Assembly (NCBI RefSeq): GCF_024807225.1
Contig: NZ_JANUCO010000001.1
Span: forward strand, 3,596,001-3,660,000
Length of the DNA stretch: 64,000 bases
Source: Chryseobacterium ginsenosidimutans
GTDB taxonomy: Bacteria; Bacteroidota; Bacteroidia; Flavobacteriales; Weeksellaceae
Reading direction: 5' to 3'
This document shows, one piece after another, positions 18,071-27,455 of the stretch. A program made the translations under genes and the position numbers. The notes under the pieces are model-generated. The model was given only the letters and a program-made list of their open reading frames with translations, made no database searches and was not told where the DNA came from. Position 1 is the first letter of the stretch. Each line of letters opens with the position of its first letter.

Positions 18071-19081
18071 TCAATTAAGAGTTGAAGCTCTGTACACCAA
18101 TTCCGTATCCATTATAATGGTTTGGTTTGGTGCAGAAATATCTTTTATTTTTTCTAAAATTAATTTTGCTGCCGTTTCGCCCATTTTTACCAAGGGTTGT
18201 TGCACACTTGTTAATTTCGGATGTACAATAGTGGCTAATTCGGTTCCTGAAAAACTTGCAAAAGCGACTTGTTCCGGGATTTTAATTCCTTGCTCAAGAA
18301 GATAATTCATAGCTCCGATCGCCAACGTATCACTGAAAGCAAAAATACTGTCGAATTCTATTTTCTTTTCTAATAGCTGTTTTGCAGCGTTTTCTCCGGC
18401 TTCGAACATCATACCGTCGGTTTTTATAATTAATTCAGGATCAAAAATATAATGCTTTGTCAAGATCCGTTTGTAGCCCATTTCTCTTTCTACCGCATTG
18501 CGAATTGTGGAAGGTCCCATAATGTGGGCAATTCTTTTTCTGCCCGTGTTGATTAAATGTTCAACCACCAATGACGCTTTGATATTATCATCCACCACGA
18601 CTTTTGAAACATCTAATGTTTTACTCGGGATTCTGTCGAAAAAAACAAAAGGAATTCCTCTGTCCATAATCTCTTTGTACAGCTCTTCATTATAGGTTTC
18701 GTGGCAGAGATTAATGATAATTCCGTCCACATTAAATTCTTCTAAAAGCTGTAGGTTTTTCCTTTCAATTAAAGGATTTTCGTCCGACTGAGTAATAATC
18801 ACACGATATCCGAGCGGATACAAAATATTCTGGATTCCCTGAAGAACTTTTGATGAAAAAGGGGTGATCATCTCAGGAACCACCAATCCGATATTCTTTG
18901 TCTGACCGTATTTTAAGCTTAAAGCTGTCGGGTTTGGTTTATACCCTAATTTTTCGGCTGCTTCAAGAACTTTTTTCTGAGTTTCGGCATTAATATTTTT
19001 ATCATTTAGCAGTGCCCTTGAGATCGTAGAAGTAGACAAGGATAAGAATTTGGATAAATCTTTAATGGTAATTCTTTTCAT
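18071..19081 (-). CDS. LacI-family transcriptional regulator of the mannitol/polyol unit
   Basis: 336 residues. The helix-turn-helix at the start (TIKDLSKFLSLSTSTISRAL) is followed by the hinge helix near KPNPTALSL and a periplasmic-binding-type effector domain beginning GLVVPEMITPFSS. It is divergent from a mannitol dehydrogenase and sugar permease gene, and the shared spacer holds two identical palindromes that suit a LacI dimer each. A -7-like box TACTTTTG (complement of 19110-19117) lies between the operators and the start, suggesting autorepression. The effector is probably a hexitol or ketohexose (inference from neighbours). The gene ends at the border of a MITE-like element. Confidence 0.93.
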   Translation of the reverse strand: MKRITIKDLSKFLSLSTSTISRALLNDKNINAETQKKVLEAAEKLGYKPNPTALSLKYGQTKNIGLVVPEMITPFSSKVLQGIQNILYPLGYRVIITQSDENPLIERKNLQLLEEFNVDGIIINLCHETYNEELYKEIMDRGIPFVFFDRIPSKTLDVSKVVVDDNIKASLVVEHLINTGRKRIAHIMGPSTIRNAVEREMGYKRILTKHYIFDPELIIKTDGMMFEAGENAAKQLLEKKIEFDSIFAFSDTLAIGAMNYLLEQGIKIPEQVAFASFSGTELATIVHPKLTSVQQPLVKMGETAAKLILEKIKDISAPNQTIIMDTELVYRASTLN

Positions 19082-19134
19082 CAGGTGCTTTTTTGAGGTC
19101 GATTTTCATCAAAAGTACATAAAAAATATGCAAA

Positions 19135-19168
19135 TGGGAACGTTCCCAACATTTTGGGAACGTTCCCA
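19135..19168. promoter_or_regulatory. Twin LacI operators
   Basis: TGGGAACGTTCCCA occurs twice, at 19135-19148 and 19155-19168, both perfect 14-bp palindromes with a central CG step as in LacI/GalR operators. The centres are 20 bp apart, about two helical turns, so both dimers face the same side. They lie between the lacI gene and the mannitol dehydrogenase. Confidence 0.85.
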
Positions 19169-19213
19169 CAAAGAATTTTCAAATAAAAAACATTTCCAAT
19201 AATTAAATTACTA

Positions 19214-19221
19214 TAAGTTTG
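19214..19221 (+). promoter_or_regulatory. Candidate -7 box of the mannitol dehydrogenase
   Basis: TAAGTTTG fits the Bacteroidota TAnnTTTG consensus, 41 bases before the ATG. I see no clear -33 TTG at the expected spacing. Confidence 0.4.
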
Positions 19222-19262
19222 AGAAATCGACTCCTATTTAAAATAAATATAAAATTTTTCAC

Positions 19263-20696
19263 ATGGATATACAAGCTTATCAATACGATTCTAAAACCAT
19301 AAAATCCGGTATTCTGCACGTTGGTGTGGGTAATTTTCACAGAGCGCATCAACAATTCTATACCGATCAATTATTAAAAAATGAAGATCAGCAACATTGG
19401 GGAATCTGTGGGGTTTGTCTGCTTCCGTCTGATGAAAAAATTGTCAATAATTTAAGATCTCAAAACCTTGATTATACTTTAACCATTTGCGGAAGAGACG
19501 GAAAAGATGAAATTCATAAAATCGGTTCATTAACAGAATTGATTTGGGGTATTGAAGACCCGAAAGCGGTGGTTGATAAAATTGCAGACCGCGCTATTAA
19601 AATCATTACTTTAACCATTACAGAAGGTGGATATAATTTGGATAAAGAAACAAATGAATTTAATTTAAATGATGAAAAAATTAAACATGATCTTGAAAAC
19701 CCTGAAAATCCAACAACTGTTTTTGGTTTTATAGCAGAAGGGCTTCGTAAAAGAAAAGCAGAGGGAAACGGAAGCATTACCATTTTATCTTGTGACAACC
19801 TTCAACACAATGGAAATACGGCAAAAAGAGCATTCACTACGTTTATTGAAACCCAAGATAAAGACTTAGCTGAATGGGTAAAAACCAACGTTACTTTCCC
19901 GAACAGTATGGTCGACAGAATTACACCCGCAACTTCTCCCGAAGATGTTGTAAGGCTGAATAAAAAAAGCGGAATTGATGATAAAGCTCCCGTTTATTGT
20001 GAAGATTTTACGCAATGGGTAATTGAGGACAATTTTATTGCAGGAAGACCTGCTTGGGAAAAAGTTGGCGTAGAATTTACTCAGGATGTGACGGCTTTTG
20101 AAAACATGAAATTAAGCCTGTTAAACGCTTCTCACATGCTGCTTTCTTATCCTTCATTTTTAAAAGGCTACAGAAAAGTGGATGAAGCGATGGAAGATAA
20201 AAGTATTGTAAAATTTATCCGTGATTTTATGGATATAGACATCACCCCTTACGTTCCGGCTCCCGAAAATACCGATCTGGAAAAATACAAACAGACTTTG
20301 ATCGAAAGATTCTCGAATAAAAGCGTGAGCGACCAAGTAAGCAGATTATGTTTTGACGGAATTTCAAAACTGCCGGTTTATATGATGCCGAATCTTGCGA
20401 AAATGATCAATGATGACAAAGATTTGACTCGTGTTGCCTTTCTATTCGCTTCTTACAGACATTATTTAAAATATAAAATCGATGATAAAGGACATTCTTA
20501 CGAGGTTGCCGAACCGTGGATAAATGAAAATGATGAGAACCTCATTTCAAGTGATGATCCGATTGATTTCTTAGGTTTATCTGCTTTTAAAAGTATTGAT
20601 TTAAAAAAATCAAACCAATTTGTTCAGCTCTATGAAAAATTTGTAAGCGAAATTAAAAATCTGGGAACGGGTAAGGCATTAGAACTAATAATATAA
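19263..20696 (+). CDS. Mannitol 2-dehydrogenase family (polyol / hexuronate) oxidoreductase
   Basis: 477 residues, the size of long-chain secondary polyol dehydrogenases that oxidise mannitol to fructose (or reduce fructuronate) with NAD(H). N-terminal HVGVGNFHRAHQQFYTDQLL is the dinucleotide-binding start of the family; TITEGGYN and the catalytic KxxxxNxxH, seen as KLSLLNASH (about residues 282-290), are in place. It is followed nine bases later by a sugar permease and preceded by twin LacI operators, so an inducible catabolic operon is likely. Mannitol versus mannonate-type substrate cannot be settled from sequence alone. Confidence 0.9.
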   Translation: MDIQAYQYDSKTIKSGILHVGVGNFHRAHQQFYTDQLLKNEDQQHWGICGVCLLPSDEKIVNNLRSQNLDYTLTICGRDGKDEIHKIGSLTELIWGIEDPKAVVDKIADRAIKIITLTITEGGYNLDKETNEFNLNDEKIKHDLENPENPTTVFGFIAEGLRKRKAEGNGSITILSCDNLQHNGNTAKRAFTTFIETQDKDLAEWVKTNVTFPNSMVDRITPATSPEDVVRLNKKSGIDDKAPVYCEDFTQWVIEDNFIAGRPAWEKVGVEFTQDVTAFENMKLSLLNASHMLLSYPSFLKGYRKVDEAMEDKSIVKFIRDFMDIDITPYVPAPENTDLEKYKQTLIERFSNKSVSDQVSRLCFDGISKLPVYMMPNLAKMINDDKDLTRVAFLFASYRHYLKYKIDDKGHSYEVAEPWINENDENLISSDDPIDFLGLSAFKSIDLKKSNQFVQLYEKFVSEIKNLGTGKALELII

Positions 20697-20705
20697 AAAA
20701 CACTT

Positions 20706-22053
20706 ATGATAGCTAATTCAGATATTAAAAAGCTTGATACCAAGACGAATACCAGTATATTTCCGTTCGCGATTATTACGTTTATTTATTTTATTGTTGG
20801 TTTTTTAACCACCGTAAATGAACAGTTGCAAGCTCCTTTGAAGTTCACCTTTCTTTCTCATGCAGGAAGTTTGAAAAATACATTTACCACTCTTATTTCC
20901 TTCTTTTTCTTCTTAGGATATTTATTAAACGGAACTTTAGGAAGTAAATGGGTGAATGCTTTCGGATATAAAAATACCATTCTGAGAGGTTTGTTATTTA
21001 TGATTTCAGGATTGTTTATGTATCTTTTCTCATCATGGTTTGGTTCACAATATCCTACTGTGGAATTTGGTATTGGTGATGCTATTATTCCTTTCGGATT
21101 TATTATTTTCGTGACGGGATCTTATTTAATGGGAACTTCGGCAGCAATTATTCAGGTTGTTGTGAATCCTTATGCGGCTTCTTATCAGCTAAAAGGAACG
21201 CAACCTGTGCAAAGATTGAATATTTTAACAGCCATTAATTCTATCGGAAACTACTTCTGCCCCATTCTTCGTTACTGTTGTGATGTTCAGTGGTATTTCG
21301 ATCGAAAGTATTGAAATAAAACAATTATTACTCCCACTTTCTATATTAATTGCCTGTATTTTAATCGTTATTTTAATTACAAAAAAGCTTCACCTTCCCG
21401 ATATCGAAAATACAAGAGCCGTTGCGGGAGAAAAATTAGAAAGAAGCATTTGGTCGTTCAGACATTTTGCATTGGGCGTTTTGGCGATTTTCTTTTATGT
21501 CGGGACAGAAGTTGCGATTGGTGCCAATATCAACCTTCATGCATTTGAACTAACGGAATCCGGTCATCCAATTACTTTCTTTGGAAAAACCGACATCATG
21601 ATCGGCGGAATGGATCTGGGAATTCATGCTTTACTTTCCACATTATATTGGGGTGGATTTTTAGTAGGAAGATCAATTTCAAGTTTTCTGAGCCATATTT
21701 CTGCAAAAACTCAATTAGCTGTTACCACTATTTTAGCTACCATCTTAGCTATTATCGCCATGATCACTCAAAATCTTTGGTTTCTGGTTGCGATCGGACT
21801 TTTACATTCATCCATGTGGAGCTGCATCTATTCTCTTTCGATAAAAGGTTTGAATAAATATACTTCAAAAGCTTCGGGAGTTTTCATTTCAGCAGTATTT
21901 GGTGGAGCGGTCTTTACGCTGGTTCAGGGAGGATTGGCAGATGCTTTCGGATCTTGGAGATGGACTTGGATATTGACCGTAATCTGTGAATTATTAATGC
22001 TTTCTTACGCTTTATTCGGATCAAAAATCAGAGAAAAAGATTTAATTAATTAA
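20706..22053 (+). pseudogene. Sugar MFS transporter (FHS / fucose permease type), split by a +1 frameshift
   Basis: 12-helix symporter of the FHS group, which carries fucose, glucose/galactose or similar sugars with protons. The first part (20706 to the break) contains TTVNEQLQAPLKFTF and GTSAAIIQVVVNPYAAS, a hallmark of FHS proteins; the second runs from the break to 22053 with EVAIGANI, ALLSTLYWGGFLVGR and the last helices. The frame changes at 21248-21250, where GGAACT reads GGAAACT; dropping one A gives SIGTTSAPFFVTVVMFSGIS across the joint and a normal length of about 449 residues. Position in the operon implies uptake of mannitol or the dehydrogenase's substrate. Confidence 0.88.
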
Positions 22054-22142
22054 CATTCATATTCGATTTTTTACATTTCTATTATCTGGTATTTTGTATC
22101 GGATATAGGAATGTTTTAGCTAAAAATTAAAACACAAATGTC

Positions 22143-22880
22143 ATGATCAGAACTAAATTATTGTTGATTTTGTCAATCATCATAGGAACTTCATTGCTTT
22201 ACAGCCAGAAAATACATTCAGCTTTGCAACTCAGAAACAGTCATTTATGGCGCGGACAGGAAGTTTCTTCGGGTTTCATTTATACAGGAGATGTACATTT
22301 GGACGGGAAGAATTTCTATGGCGGATTCTGGACCGGTGGAAATGTTGATGGTTCCTACAAAGAATTCAACAATTATGCAGGATATAAAAATAAACATCTT
22401 ACCGTAGAACTTTGGGATATTTATAATTTTTCACCTGCTGCAACGTACAATAACAAAGAGTTTTTCAATTATAATGCAAACGAAACCGGACGTTTTTGGG
22501 ATTTAAGATCATATTATCTCATCAGTGATAAAATTCCTTTAACATTAAGTGCAAATACGGTCGTTTTCGGTCGCGACAGGAATAAAGAAAATACGGAAAA
22601 CAAATATTCGTCCTTCGTTTCCGCGGAATATCCTGTTTATAAAAAGGAAGATGAAAATCTGGAAGTCCGCACAAGAGTCGGTTACGGTTTTGCATTGAAT
22701 CATGCCGGAGAAAAAAGTAATTTTTTCGCTAAAAAAGACGGCATTACTGAAGTAAGTTTAATTGTTTCTAAAACTTTCATGATTGCAGGGTACAAAATTC
22801 CCATCGGAATTTGGGGAATGTGGAATCCCGTTGGAAATAATGCTTTTCTGCAGTTTTCTGTTCAGGCGTTTTCGTTCTGA
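22143..22880 (+). CDS. Outer-membrane beta-barrel-like protein of the mannitol unit
   Basis: 245 residues with a signal peptide (about 21 residues, ending YSQ) and alternating amphipathic strands ending in a C-terminal Phe (FSVQAFSF), the usual close of an outer-membrane barrel. LWRGQEVSSGFIYTGDVHL and NNYAGYKNKHLTVELWDIYN look like barrel strands. It follows the permease by about 90 bases on the same strand, so it may be the outer-membrane pore for the substrate (inference). Family not recognised with certainty. Confidence 0.65.
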   Translation: MIRTKLLLILSIIIGTSLLYSQKIHSALQLRNSHLWRGQEVSSGFIYTGDVHLDGKNFYGGFWTGGNVDGSYKEFNNYAGYKNKHLTVELWDIYNFSPAATYNNKEFFNYNANETGRFWDLRSYYLISDKIPLTLSANTVVFGRDRNKENTENKYSSFVSAEYPVYKKEDENLEVRTRVGYGFALNHAGEKSNFFAKKDGITEVSLIVSKTFMIAGYKIPIGIWGMWNPVGNNAFLQFSVQAFSF

Positions 22881-22881
22881 T

Positions 22882-22958
22882 CCGAGTTTGAGAGTTGGAG
22901 GGTCTTAGAGTTTGAGGGTAAGAAGATTTGAGTTTTTTAATTTAGATTGAGTTTGAAA
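22882..22958 (+). repeat. Degenerate GAGTTTGAG repeat (family E, copy 1)
   Basis: A purine-biased run of variants of GAGTTTGAGAGTTGGAGGGT starting right after the TGA of the barrel gene. A second copy starts right after the metI stop at 41361. Confidence 0.5.
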
Positions 22959-22990
22959 TGATATGTTATAAAATTATTATACCTTATTTT

Positions 22991-23413
22991 TTATCTTATC
23001 TTCATCATCGTAACCAAAGAAGTCGCGACATGACTTTCTGATTTTCCGTTTTCATCAACCGTATAAATCTCTGTTCTGATGACACTTATTTTTGCACCAC
23101 CTTTCACAACATATGATTTTGAAACCAAAGCGTCACCGATTGCCGGTCTTAAATAATTGACCTTCAACTCTACTGTCACCACGTAACAATCTTCCGCATA
23201 ATGGCTTACCGCGGCATAACCTGAAGAAACATCTACCAAAGACGCGATCATTGCTCCGTTGAACATTCCCGCTTTTCTGGTCATGAGTTCCATTTTTGGA
23301 ATTTTCATGGAGATAAAATCGGTATCAACTTCCAGCAATTCTGCTTTATAGAATTGTAATGTTTCGGAACGGTTGAAACTGTCTGTGATGAGTTGCCTTT
23401 TTTCTGGGGTCAT
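22991..23413 (-). CDS. Hotdog-fold thioesterase (PaaI-like)
   Basis: 140 residues of the PaaI/YiiD-like acyl-CoA thioesterase group. GMFNGAMIASLVDVSSGYAA is the hotdog helix with the substrate-facing Asp, followed by VTVELKVNYLRPA and VIRTEIYTVDENGK strands. Such enzymes hydrolyse aromatic or medium-chain acyl-CoA as tetramers. A single gene without evident partners. Confidence 0.85.
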   Translation of the reverse strand: MTPEKRQLITDSFNRSETLQFYKAELLEVDTDFISMKIPKMELMTRKAGMFNGAMIASLVDVSSGYAAVSHYAEDCYVVTVELKVNYLRPAIGDALVSKSYVVKGGAKISVIRTEIYTVDENGKSESHVATSLVTMMKIR

Positions 23414-23531
23414 TTTTCTATTTTAAATGCAAATGTAGTTTAAACACAAATTTCCACAAATCTTTTTCTCAAATAGCACAAAACTATTATACAAATTGCA
23501 TTACCACATAGTTTGTCATTCTGATTTTTAA

Positions 23532-23596
23532 GTTTTGGCTAAAGCCATTTGAAGGTTGGATAAAATGAAAACGGGCTAAAGCCCGTTCTTATTGAT
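23532..23596 (+). repeat. Dispersed repeat family A, copy 3
   Basis: TTTTGGCTAAAGCC, spacer, ACGGGCTAAAGCCCGT and TCTTATTGATA. It lies in the 358-base gene-free stretch 23414-23771, which also has a family C fragment; I see nothing else there. Confidence 0.75.
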
Positions 23597-23730
23597 ATTA
23601 TTATGGCTATAAAATCGTGTTATTCGTGAAAAATATTTGTGGAAATTTGTGTTTAGAAAAAAAATGCTTCAATAGCCTCATCATGACATCGCTACAAATA
23701 CGCTGTTAAAATAAAGCAGTTAGTATTAGA

Positions 23731-23764
23731 AATGTCATGCTGAGCTCCGTCGAAGCATCCCTAT
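23731..23764 (+). repeat. Dispersed repeat family C fragment
   Basis: TGTCATGCTGAGCTCCGTCG followed by AAGCATC, the same kind of sequence as GTCATTCTGAACGAAGCG at 37968 and, inverted, as the insert at 34700-34728. It ends just before the topB stop. Confidence 0.5.
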
Positions 23765-23771
23765 TATTAAA

Positions 23772-25896
23772 TTAGTTCAGTAGAATCTGAAAATTTTCAT
23801 CCAAAGATAAAACACCTTCCGACAAACTTTCGGGATGTGTTGTAAACCCTTTCAGTTTTGAAGTTTTTCCTTTCAGAACCAAGTCCATTAATTGTTTATC
23901 TGATAATTTTTTACCGAAAATATCGAAAGAAATTTTAAAGCCACAATTCTTAAAATCAGAACAGCCGACTGCGGTTTTTCCTTTCATCAGATTATGTTCT
24001 TTACATTTCGGACATTTGGTTTCTTCCCACGACTGAAGCTCTTTTTTTACAGCAGGTTCACGTTTTTTCTTTTCCGTTACCACTTCTTTTTCTTCATGTA
24101 AGGTGAAGACTTTTGCTTTCCCGTACACCACTTTTTTAGTCAGTTTCCGTTACCATCTGAATCAATTCTTCTTTAAACTGATTGGCTTCATATTCACCGC
24201 TTTCAATTTTACGAAGTTTTAATTCCCATTCTCCTGTTAATTCCGGGCTTTTCAGCAATTCGTCTTCAATTGTATCGATTAACTGAATTCCGGTTTGCGT
24301 GGCGATGAGGTTTTTCCTTTTCTTCTCGATATATTTTCTTTTGAAAAGCGTTTCAATGATGTTTGCTCGAGTCGAAGGTCTTCCGATTCCGTTATTTTTC
24401 AACATTTCTCGAAGCTCTTCATCATCCACCTGTTTTCCGGCAGTTTCCATTGCTCTCAAAAGCGTTGCTTCCGTGTAAGGCTTTGGCGGAGTCGTTTTTC
24501 CCTGATGAATCATCGGATCGTGCGGTCCGGTTTCTCCAACAATAAATTCAGGAATCGTCTGTTCTTCTTCCTTCTCTTTTTCTTTATCCGTCGGTTCTTC
24601 TTTGGCATCTTTCGCATAAACAGCTCTCCAACCTGGCTCAAGAACCTGTCTTCCGCTTGTTTTAAAAGGAATTGTTCCTACCTGTCCTTCTACCAAAGTA
24701 TTTGAAATTTTACATTCGGGATAAAAAACGGCAATAAAACGTTTCGCAATCAAATCATACACCAACTTTTCTTCCCTTGTCAGATTCTGAGAAGGCGGAA
24801 TTTCGGTCGGAATAATCGCATGGTGATCGGTTACTTTTGCATCATCAAAAACAGTTTTTGATTTCGGAATCGGAGCTTCCAATAAAGGCGCAACGAGTTC
24901 CTGATAAAAATGCATTTTGCGAAGGATTCCGTCTATTTTAGGGTAAAGACTTTCGGATAGATAGGTCGTATCAACACGCGGATACGTCACATGTTTTTTC
25001 TCGTAAAGACTTTGAATATATTTCAACGTGCTGTCTGCAGAATAGCCATATTTTTTGTTGGCTTCCACTTGAAGTCCCGTCAAATCGAAGAGTCTCGGAT
25101 TTTTTTCTTTTCCTTCTTTAATTTCGAAAGAAACGATCTCAAAAGGATTTAGCTTTAAATATTCCAAGCCTTTTTCGGCGCGGTCTAAGGTTTTTAAACG
25201 GTCGATCGCAGCGTTGAAAATAACGTCACGGTATTTGGTTTTAAGTTCCCAATATTCTTCAGTCGTAAAAGCATCGATCTCTTTCTGACGCTGAACGAGC
25301 ATCGCCAACGTCGGAGTCTGCACTCTTCCGATAGACAAAACAGCCTTATTTCCGCCAAACTTTTTCGTGAAAAGTCGCGTTGCATTGATTCCCAACAACC
25401 AGTCTCCGATCGCTCTTGCATTTCCTGCGAGATAGAGATTTTTGTAATCTTCGGCAGGTTTTAATTTTTGAAAACCTTCTTTAATCGCTTCTTCGGTAAG
25501 AGACGAAATCCACAAACGCTGAACAGGTTTGTTGCATTTTGCTTTCTGTAGCACCCATCTCTGAATCAGCTCTCCCTCTTGTCCCGCATCCCCGCAATTG
25601 ATGACCTCATCACATTCTCCGACCAATCTTTCAATCACTTTAAACTGATTTTCAACGCCTTTGTTCGGAATTAATTTGATCCCAAAATTCGCAGGAATAA
25701 TCGGCAGTAAAAACAGATTCCACGATTTGTATTGCGGACCGTAATCGTGAGGTTCTTTGAGGGTGCAAAGATGTCCGAAAGTCCATGTCACACAATAGCC
25801 GTTTCCTTCCATATACCCTTGTTTGGGCATGGTTGCGCCCAATACTTTGGCGATATCTCTGGCAACACTGGGTTTTTCGGCAATACAAAGTTTCAT
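23772..25896 (-). pseudogene. topB: DNA topoisomerase III, split by a +1 frameshift
   Basis: Type IA topoisomerase that relaxes negative supercoils and decatenates. The first 586 residues hold the TOPRIM domain (MKLCIAEKPSVARDIAKVLG to CGDAGQEGELIQRW), the cleavage domain with active-site Tyr in KHVTYPRVDTTYLSE, and LRAMETAGKQVDDEELREML. The C-terminal zinc-ribbon-like part (CPKCKEHNLMKGKTAVGCSD) is in another frame starting near 24131. At 24144-24146 the coding strand reads GGAAACT where GGAACT would join them as VTELTKKVVYGKAKVF, giving about 705 residues. Both parts look fully conserved, so an extra base in the read is more likely than gene loss. Confidence 0.92.
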
Positions 25897-26057
25897 GAAT
25901 ATTCGGGATTATTGAAAGGGTTGCAAAAATCGGGAATTTTTTTGGATTTTGGGTAAGGTTGTTTGGTATTAGTTAATCATAATTTTTAGTTGTTATTGAT
26001 TGTAAATCGTTATTTTTTTGTCGAGAATGCTTTCCGATATAGTTTTTCTTATTTTAA

Positions 26058-26395
26058 GAGCCTGTTTAAAATTTACATTACAAATTTTTGTAATCCCGTT
26101 GAAATATAGTTTTTATGTTTTCTTGAGAATAAAAGTTTTGTATCGAAAGACTTAGATTTCTTTCAAATGGAATTCACTATTATTTTTTAACGCAAAGATT
26201 ATATTTATATTCCGTATTATTTTAGGAAGCAAAGACAAATAAAATTTGCTTCGCAAAGCGTGAAAACAGCGCTTCCTCAAATCAACTTGTTGATTCATCT
26301 TTGCTCACTTCAATTAAATTACTATTGAATTAAATCTTTGCGTTAAAAAATTAGTACTGCTTTTTAAAATGTTTGAATTAAATTTAAACAGACTC
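26058..26395. mobile_element. MITE-like element with TAA duplication
   Basis: 338 bp between GAGCCTGTTTAAAATTT (26058-26074) and the complement of GAGTCTGTTTAAATTT (26380-26395). The flanks carry a perfect TAA triplet on both sides (26055-26057 and 26396-26398), as expected for a TNA target duplication. No ORF inside; it carries a large palindromic insert at 26184-26351. The same ends bound the element at 17910-18070. It occupies the first part of the 850-base spacer after topB; the part before it (25897-26057) shows nothing notable. Confidence 0.65.
26184..26351. repeat. Palindromic AACGCAAAG repeat (family D) inside the MITE
   Basis: The outer arms TTTTTTAACGCAAAGATT and AATCTTTGCGTTAAAAAA are complementary; inner arms such as GGAAGC/GCTTCC and TTGCTTCGCAAAGC also pair. 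Single-armed relatives occur at 31295 and 49951. Confidence 0.65.
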
Positions 26396-26397
26396 TA

Positions 26398-26712
26398 AAA
26401 GTTTATCACTTTCTTATTAAAGTTACAAAAAGCATAGCCAAAGTTCTTAAAAGTCAAATCACAGTAAAAACAATCATATCTCAAGTAATAAAAAGTATAC
26501 TTAGAATTACAAAAAGTATCGACAAAGTTGCAAGAATCTATTTTAAAGTCGTTAAAAGTATAAATGATGATGCAAGAATATTAATTGGGAATGTTAATAT
26601 TATATTTGGAGTTACAAGAATATACTTTAGAGTTGGAAGAATTACAATCGCAGTAAGAAAAACTATACTTTAAGTGGTAAGTTTTATAAATGATGTAACA
26701 AGAATATTTAAT
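26398..26712 (+). repeat. Degenerate 21-bp tandem array (15 units, reads as heptads)
   Basis: The segment falls into about fifteen 21-base units without indels, with a loose consensus like AAAGTTACAAGAATATACTTT. Read in the frame of 26419 it encodes seven-residue units of the pattern x-[VI]-x-[KR]-[SIT]-I-x, for example KVTKSIA, RITKSID, KVARIYF and GVTRIYF; 12 units pass without a stop until TAA at 26671 and two more follow in register. There is no ATG start before the array in this frame (a TGA precedes it inside the MITE end). The array begins directly at the MITE border. It may be non-coding or a decayed repeat protein. Confidence 0.6.
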
Positions 26713-26746
26713 TCAAACTATGGAAATACATTAATATGCATACATA

Positions 26747-27403
26747 TTATGTCTTTATTTTAAAGAAAAATATTTTACTTTTTTTATTAGAAAGATAAGA
26801 AGATGTATCAATAATATTTTTTTTCATTCTTCTTGGTATTATATTAAAATCGACTTCTTTAATAGTCGTAATTTTTAATGTGGTATAAATAGGATGTATT
26901 ATTTTTACTCCAAGCCCGTTAGACCAAATTTCATTTTTTTTAATATTATTTTCTTTCGTTGAATAAATACTTTCAAGTAATGTATATTTTCTATTTAAAT
27001 ATTTAGTAAAATGTTTTAGTTGATCGTTACCTAAATTTTCAACAAATGAAATTATATAGCTGTTTTTACCTATTGTTTTTATTTTAAATATGTATTCTGA
27101 TCTTTTTAATAGACTGTCATGAAATTCTACGGGAACGTAAGTCTTTTGTACATTCCTATAATTATCATAAAAGGAATAGGCAGGCTTGTTTAGCTGCTTA
27201 TTCCTTTTAATCATAATTTTTTTGTCAAGATCGAAAATAAATAAATCTACTTTTACCGAATCTTTTATTCCAACCTTTGCACTAGAATTATTTTCTATTA
27301 GTGAGTAAGAAATATTTTCATTAAGTTTTTTCCATTTAATACTCTGCCCATAAAGATTAAAAATTGGGACAATTAAAAGAAATAAAATTTTAATTCTATC
27401 CAT
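26747..27403 (-). CDS. Secreted hypothetical protein, AT-rich
   Basis: 218 residues with an N-terminal signal peptide ending near NLYGQS. The mature protein is rich in Lys, Ile and Asn, with beta-strand-like alternation and no motif I recognise. Base composition is clearly more AT-rich than topB or metN, as in the neighbouring duplicated genes, which suggests an acquired patch. It follows the tandem paralogues on the same strand. Confidence 0.6.
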   Translation of the reverse strand: MDRIKILFLLIVPIFNLYGQSIKWKKLNENISYSLIENNSSAKVGIKDSVKVDLFIFDLDKKIMIKRNKQLNKPAYSFYDNYRNVQKTYVPVEFHDSLLKRSEYIFKIKTIGKNSYIISFVENLGNDQLKHFTKYLNRKYTLLESIYSTKENNIKKNEIWSNGLGVKIIHPIYTTLKITTIKEVDFNIIPRRMKKNIIDTSSYLSNKKSKIFFFKIKT

Positions 27404-27455
27404 TATTATTTTAGTATATGATTAGAAAAACTTGTCAAAAGAAATATTTAATATT

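Noticed and set aside
26398..26712. CRISPR array
   Set aside because: Units are contiguous 21-mers without spacers, are degenerate, and there are no cas genes nearby.
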